Assembly: GCA_009767595.1 (NCBI GenBank) | Contig: VSDK01006478.1 | Coordinates: forward strand, 69,084-133,083 | Direction of reading: 5' to 3' | Source of the DNA: Symbiodinium kawagutii | Taxonomy: Eukaryota; Sar; Dinophyceae; Suessiales; Symbiodiniaceae | DNA length: 64,000 bases | Shown: positions 59,360 through 64,000 of the stretch, in pieces | Layout of the letters: each line of letters opens with the position of its first letter | Position numbering within the stretch: the stretch's first letter is position 1 | Notes under the pieces: model-generated | What the model saw: the letters and a program-made list of their open reading frames with translations, nothing else | Databases searched by the model: none | What the model was told of the DNA's origin: nothing | Translations under genes and position numbers: made by a program

Positions 59360-60160
59360 ACCGCCCCTATTTTTTCATGTGCCCGACTCAGTATCCATGA
59401 CCAAATCCATTTTTCTAGGCACGTCACCCAATGTACATCCCACAACCAAAACCCATCTTTCAATGGATGTCACCTGCTATACTTCCCATGACAAGACCAT
59501 TTTCTCCGTGCAGGTCACAAGGTGTACCTTCCATCACCAAACCCATGGACATCACCTTTGGTGCACGCTGCATTTCCAAACCCTTTTTCCAATCGACATC
59601 ACCCGGACACTTTCCATCACCAATTTTTTTCCCGGGACGTCCCTTAGTTAATGACCAAATCAACTTTTTCCATGGGCGTATTTCAATCAGGATTTTTTTC
59701 CGTTGACGTCACCTGGTAAACTTTCCACCAACGCGCCCATTCATTCCATGCCAAGCAAAACATTTTCGATGATTTGTTTTCCGGGACGTCACCCGATCTA
59801 TTTTCTATGACCAAAGCCTGTTTTTTCCATCAAACCACACCGGGCAGACTTTCCATGAACACATCCATTTTTCCCATCGACGTCACTCAGTATACGTCCA
59901 AGACAAGTCCATTTTTCCAGGGACTTAATAAAATTTTCCATCGACGAAGACATATACTTCATGGACGTCACCCTAAATATTTTCTATTTTTTATTTTTAA
60001 TGGACATCATCCAATGAAATTTTCAAAAATCATTTTATTCCCGACGTCACCCGGTATATTCTCAATAACTAAACCGATATTTTCCATGGACGTGCGTTTT
60101 TTTCATGGCCAAATCGTTTTTTTCAATGCAATCATCATCCGTGGATTCTATCATATTTTT
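59360..60160 (+). repeat. Degenerate tandem array with GACGTCACCC core, about 800 bp
   Basis: A unit of roughly 55-65 bp with the parts TTTTTCCATGGACGTCACCC, GGTATACTTTCCATG and ACCAAACCCA recurs about a dozen times with heavy divergence. Many copies retain GACGTCACC, which contains the palindrome GACGTC. Confidence 0.8.
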
Positions 60161-61315
60161 TTGCGTGGTTGCGCCGTCATGGATCAGGGCCCCCGTCAGT
60201 GCGTGAGACGCGGAAATGAAAAAAGAGAAGGCAGCGAAAGCTGATAAAGAAACAAAATAAAAACCATGCAAGAAAACCAAACCAGAACCAAAAACATTTC
60301 AAAAACACTTCAAAAACACTGAAAGAACGCGCCGCTTGGACACCGTGGCCGCGGTCTCAATCCATCAATCAAATGACAGAGCCGTAAAACGCCAAGGATC
60401 CCTATCCGAGGCAGCTTGAAAGCTTAAACCTAACAAGGTAACTACTTGGCTGAAAGAGACATGTGTCAGCTGCATCTCAGTTCGTTTGAGTGGCATGAAT
60501 GATCCAGACTTAAGAGGGTAAAGAGCGCAGTGTCAACGAGGCAAGACGTTGTAGCTATGCGGCACAACTCAGACAAGTCAAATATTTCGCAGCAAATACC
60601 ATGGATGTTATTATTTCTCACTGAACGAAGGCAACGATCCATTTAGGTCGGCGCTCAAAAATCCAAATCTATTTTTTTCAACAAAATGCACTCAACATCT
60701 TCTCAATAATTGAACAAGTTTGTTGATCATTTTAACATCAACTCGAATGCTTTCATGTTTTCATCATCATTGTTTTCATTCTTTATTGTGGAAACTGGAT
60801 TTCTTCAGGCTGTCACGGATGCATGCACGTCATTGTCACTTTGAATAGGAAAAGAAGAGCAAGTGCCACAAGAAACAGCAACCAACCAGCCTTCCAATCC
60901 ATAAAATTTCATCAGCAGAGATCTGCATTAAGCCCAGGAAAACTGTACAAAGCAGCAAACTAAAGAAGCGATGGCTGTTAAATCGTAATTGGCGATCATC
61001 GCCACATACTCACAAATACTAAAAGCACCCACGCCCAAAATCAGGGGTATAGCATTTATTGAGGAGCATAGCCACTTGAACACCAAAAATGTAGGAGCCA
61101 CACCATCGAAATCGTAGCCAAAGCAGCACGAAAAGAGGTTATGACGTGTCCGAAGAGAGCTTCGTTCATTGAATGCCCTGTGTTCTAAGTCTCGGTTACA
61201 AATCCAGTCTGCAAAGTGAAAAATGAAAAGGTGTCATCTATCAACCACAGACAGCAGGGCAGACCAACCAAAGAAACCGAAACACGAAAACAAAAACCAA
61301 ACAGAAAACACCCGT

Positions 61316-61760
61316 TTTTTTCCCGGGTAGTGCATCTTGCGCACGAAACGCAGGTCACTATATATCCGATAGGCTGCAAAAGCAATTAGTGGTTTCACTA
61401 ATTCAGCCGAGTAAGATGACTGAGAAGCAACAGACCCAAGAACCAAAACAAACAACAAACCAACCAACCAAAAACCAAGATAAGCCAACCAGCCACACAA
61501 ACCAAACCAAACCAAACCACAAACAAAAGTCATCTTACTCATTCGTCCAACATCTAATGCTAGGTGAGACGTGTGAAACTCCGCACTCGCTCTGCTCAGA
61601 AGACGATCAACCAGACATCAGCATTATAAGTTGCCAGCTCCTTACTATCTTGTACTGCTATATGCTGTTCAATGCCTGGTGTCATCCTCTACTTGCCAGT
61701 CACGGATCCATGTGTATCCAATCGTTGCAGCTTCGTACATCGAAGGAAAACAGGAAACTG
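61316..61760 (+). repeat. Copy A of a ~430-bp duplicated segment
   Basis: Starts near CCCGGGTAGTGCATCTTGCG and runs through GATAGGCTGCAAAAG, a CCAAA-rich stretch, CTAGGTGAGACGTGTG, GCTCAGAAGACGATCAACCA and GTCACGGATCCATGTG. It is paralogous to 62347-62770 in the same order. Confidence 0.85.
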
Positions 61761-61829
61761 CAGCACCACCGGCACAGAGAAACTGCGAAGACGTAAAAGC
61801 AGCAAAGCGAACTGCCAGAAAACTAAGAA

Positions 61830-61849
61830 GGGGGGGCTCTAGCCCCCCC
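61830..61849. repeat. G7/C7 hairpin
   Basis: Seven G, CTCTAG, seven C: a nine-base-pair stem with a two-base loop. A second such hairpin lies at 63349-63368. Confidence 0.85.
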
Positions 61850-62346
61850 AAAAGATGGAGCAAATCAGCAATCGAAAGCCAGCGCCAGAAGCGCAAAAAA
61901 AGTGTTTGCAAGTACCACTGCCAACATATCTGCCATGATGTCAAGACAATGGGATATGCGAGGCCACCCCAGTGAGCGAAGAGAATCCCCCCAATCCATC
62001 TCTGCATAGCAGCACGCAGCAAGTAGCCTTTCAATAGAGCCATTGTTTGATACGACTGTGAGTTGGGACCCATGGCAACTGCAAGGGCCCAGTGGTAATA
62101 CCGACATTGAGAGGTTTAAGAAACATTCTCCACTTAACGTCAGGGATTGAAGAGCTCATGGTCGAGCTCCACACGGACTCATTTGCCACTTTGAGAGTAG
62201 ATCTTGCCTTTCACGCCACGGTATGCAATACCGTCAAGCAAACTGCAACAGAAACATCCACCGAAAGCCAAAACACTGAGGCTAGGCGTTTCCGTCGCAG
62301 TCAGCTTGTCAAACAGAAAACACCCGTGAACGGAACCAGACCAATG

Positions 62347-62770
62347 TTTTTTTTCCGGGTAGTGCTTCGTGCGCACGGAATGCAGGTCGCCATACATCCG
62401 ATAGGCTGCGAAAGTGATTAGCGATTTCACTAATTCACAATAAGCAATATGACTGAGAAGCACCACGCCAAAGAATTGAGAAAACAAACAAAGGCACCCA
62501 CCAACCAAACCCAAAGACAAACAAAACAGCCACAACGCCCAACCGAACCAAACCGCCACCAACAGTCATCTTACTTATCACACAAATGTCGAATGCTAGG
62601 TGAAACGTGTGAGACTCCGCGCTCACTCTGCTCAGAAGACGATCAACCAGGCATCAGCATCTTCTTTTGCAACTTCTTTGCCATCTTGCGCAGTAATATA
62701 CTGCTCATGCCTGTTGTCATCCTCGGTCTTGCCAGTAACGGATCCATGTGCATCTCATCGCTGCAGTTCG
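62347..62770 (+). repeat. Copy B of the duplicated segment
   Basis: Direct paralogue of 61316-61760, offset by about 1.03 kb. GCTCAGAAGACGATCAACCA is identical in both. Each copy, read on the minus strand, ends a frame with WLIVF before TGA. Confidence 0.85.
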
Positions 62771-63348
62771 CATTTTTTTTGGTCGCCTGCATCGCCTCGG
62801 TAACACTAAGCTGAGGTCGATAAGAAGCAGTGAAACCAGGTGGAACAAAGTGAAACGTACGAAGCTCCGAAGCTAGGAAGAACTGCGAAAATATATACAT
62901 GCAATGAATTCCCCGCCTCACAACTTCTCTGCGTAACCAATATGCAGATGGGACCATCAAACGAAAAGTTGGCGCCGTTGTGATAGCTTGTGATGGCCGA
63001 CAAGGCCACCAGTCCAACTAGCAGTCCACTGTGTGCTTGTCGACAATTCGGTGCCTTGACAAGCTAGCTTCTGAAACATCTAGTCTTGGCTCCGGCCTTT
63101 GCTGGCCGTTTTTGCAGTAGTTTGCTTGACGGTGCTGCCTCCTGTAACCATGCCCCTCCACTGTGGACGGATACTGTTGGTTGTGGATTTGGTATGCGTC
63201 TGCTGGAAGTATCAATTCAAACATACACTCAGGGCATGGCTGTGCCTGTTGTGGACCTTACGGCAGAGATTTGGCCGTTGATATTCTTGGAATCATCACA
63301 GGAGGGACCTCTGGTGCTATGCTTTTGTGGCTTGATTCGCACAGTTTT

Positions 63349-63368
63349 GGGGGGGCTGGCGCCCCCCC
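63349..63368. repeat. G7/C7 hairpin (second)
   Basis: Seven G, CTGGCG, then C run: an eight-base-pair stem with a TGGC loop. It is preceded by CAGTTTT, matching the reverse complement of the hairpin at 61830, consistent with inverted copies. Confidence 0.85.
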
Positions 63369-63436
63369 CTGCAGGATTTCTGAACTCTTTCGGATCCTTT
63401 TGCAGCATTTTACATCTTACCATGCTTGCCTGCCAG

Positions 63437-63593
63437 GGATGAACCTTTCTTTGTGCTGAAGTTGCAAAGGCTTTGCGCATTACTTGTTGGCCTGCCTGAG
63501 AGTGTGATCACTTGGCAATTCTTGAGGGAGCTTCAAGGAAATTGCGATGATTTGATGAACGAAGAAGTCGATGCCGAGTTGAACGCCTTCTGA
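63437..63593 (+). CDS. Unknown protein, terminal exon of the inverted copy C
   Basis: After GCCTGCCAG|G at 63437, 51 codons run to a TGA at 63591-63593. They encode DEPFFVLKLQRLCALLVGLP, SVITWQFLRELQGNCDDLM and end EEVDAELNAF. The acceptor fits AG|G. Upstream plus-strand sequence (63220-63345) reads CGPYGRDLAVDILGIITGGT, hydrophobic and probably the preceding exon. The intron between them would carry the 63349 hairpin. The minus-strand counterpart in copy A encodes ISHCLDIMADMLAVVLANTF at the matching place, so a membrane segment seems shared. No family recognised. Confidence 0.5.
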
Positions 63594-63800
63594 GATGCGT
63601 GAGTGCGGAGTGTCACCTGTCTCACCTTGTGCATATGTTGTAGTTTACGCGCAGAATGACCACTGATGATCGGGGCTTTTTGGGGGTTGGCTTGGTTGCG
63701 GTTTTTGTTTGTTCGGTTGGTTGTGGTGCTGGTTTTGGTTTGGCTGGTTGGTGGTGGTTTTTCCCAATGGTCATTTTGCATCAATTGAAGATCTTGCAAT
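63560..63800 (-). repeat. Inverted third copy (C) of the duplicated segment
   Basis: Read on the minus strand it contains AAGGTGAGACAGGTGACACT, CTCAGAAGGCGTTCAACTCG and a CCAAACCAAAACC-rich stretch, matching the order and spacing of copies A and B but diverged. Confidence 0.7.
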
Positions 63801-63856
63801 CTTTGACTTAAGCTTCCTGGACGACTAGTGACTTGCATTCTGTGTGCAATACGCCA

Positions 63857-64000
63857 TGCATGAGTTTGACTTGGAATTCTCTGACCCCCATGCCAGCCCT
63901 GCTGTGTTCTCTCAGAACGAATGGGGTACCGATCACCTGGCTGACTACCGTCGAGATGGTAACTCAGTCAAATTTGGAGCCATGACTGGAAACGCATTGC
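63857..64000 (+). CDS. Unknown protein, 5' part, runs off the window
   Basis: An ATG at 63857 opens a frame with no stop to the end of the window (48 codons). It encodes MHEFDLEFSDPHASPAVFSQ, then NEWGTDHLADYRRDGNSVKF and GAMTGNAL. The frame is closed upstream by TAG and TGA, so the start is either this ATG or an acceptor just before it. Sequence complexity is high and codon use is plausible. No family recognised. Confidence 0.45.

Overview
The window looks like nuclear DNA of a dinoflagellate, most likely Symbiodiniaceae. This is inferred from four features of the sequence: small exons scattered among introns; introns starting with GC or GA as well as GT; acceptors that almost always read AG followed by G; and many trinucleotide and pentanucleotide microsatellites and degenerate minisatellites. 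No bacterial operon, tRNA, rRNA or CRISPR was seen. One assembly gap (67 N, 47108-47174) sits inside a CAA/CAC repeat.

The most unusual feature is a compact 1.69-kb mobile element at 4197-5882. It has terminal inverted repeats of about 205-218 bp, a candidate TATAAT target duplication, and one intronless minus-strand ORF of 343 aa. The ORF has a lysine-rich histone-like tail and otherwise matches nothing I recognise. Each terminal repeat is itself bounded by a 22-bp inverted repeat, so it resembles a small MITE.

From about 8 to 57 kb most supportable exons lie on the minus strand, as expected for a unidirectional dinoflagellate gene cluster. Two genes can be named. A short-chain dehydrogenase/reductase (DHRS12-like) runs 37.0 to 30.3 kb, with its cofactor, NAG, catalytic Ser and YxxxK motifs on separate exons. 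A Blc-type lipocalin runs 29.25 to 26.33 kb in seven phase-compatible exons. Upstream and downstream are several multi-exon genes of unknown product (8.3-9.3, 11.3-13.4, 13.7-17.1, 21.3-22.6, 25.5-25.8, 37.4-39.6 kb) and isolated exons at 40-48.8 kb. A possible glycosyltransferase fragment lies at 56.3 kb. A frame-broken retroelement-like relic lies at 49.7-50.4 kb. Plus-strand coding islands occur at 17.8-18.5, 51.8-52.2 and 63.4-64.0 kb; the last runs off the window.

The 57-64 kb end is repeat-dominated. It holds a 10-bp tandem array, an ~800-bp degenerate array built on a GACGTCACCC core, and a roughly 1-kb unit present in two direct copies plus one inverted copy, with strong G7/C7 hairpins. 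Exon boundaries of unnamed genes are hand-drawn from splice signals and codon phase and should be treated as approximate.
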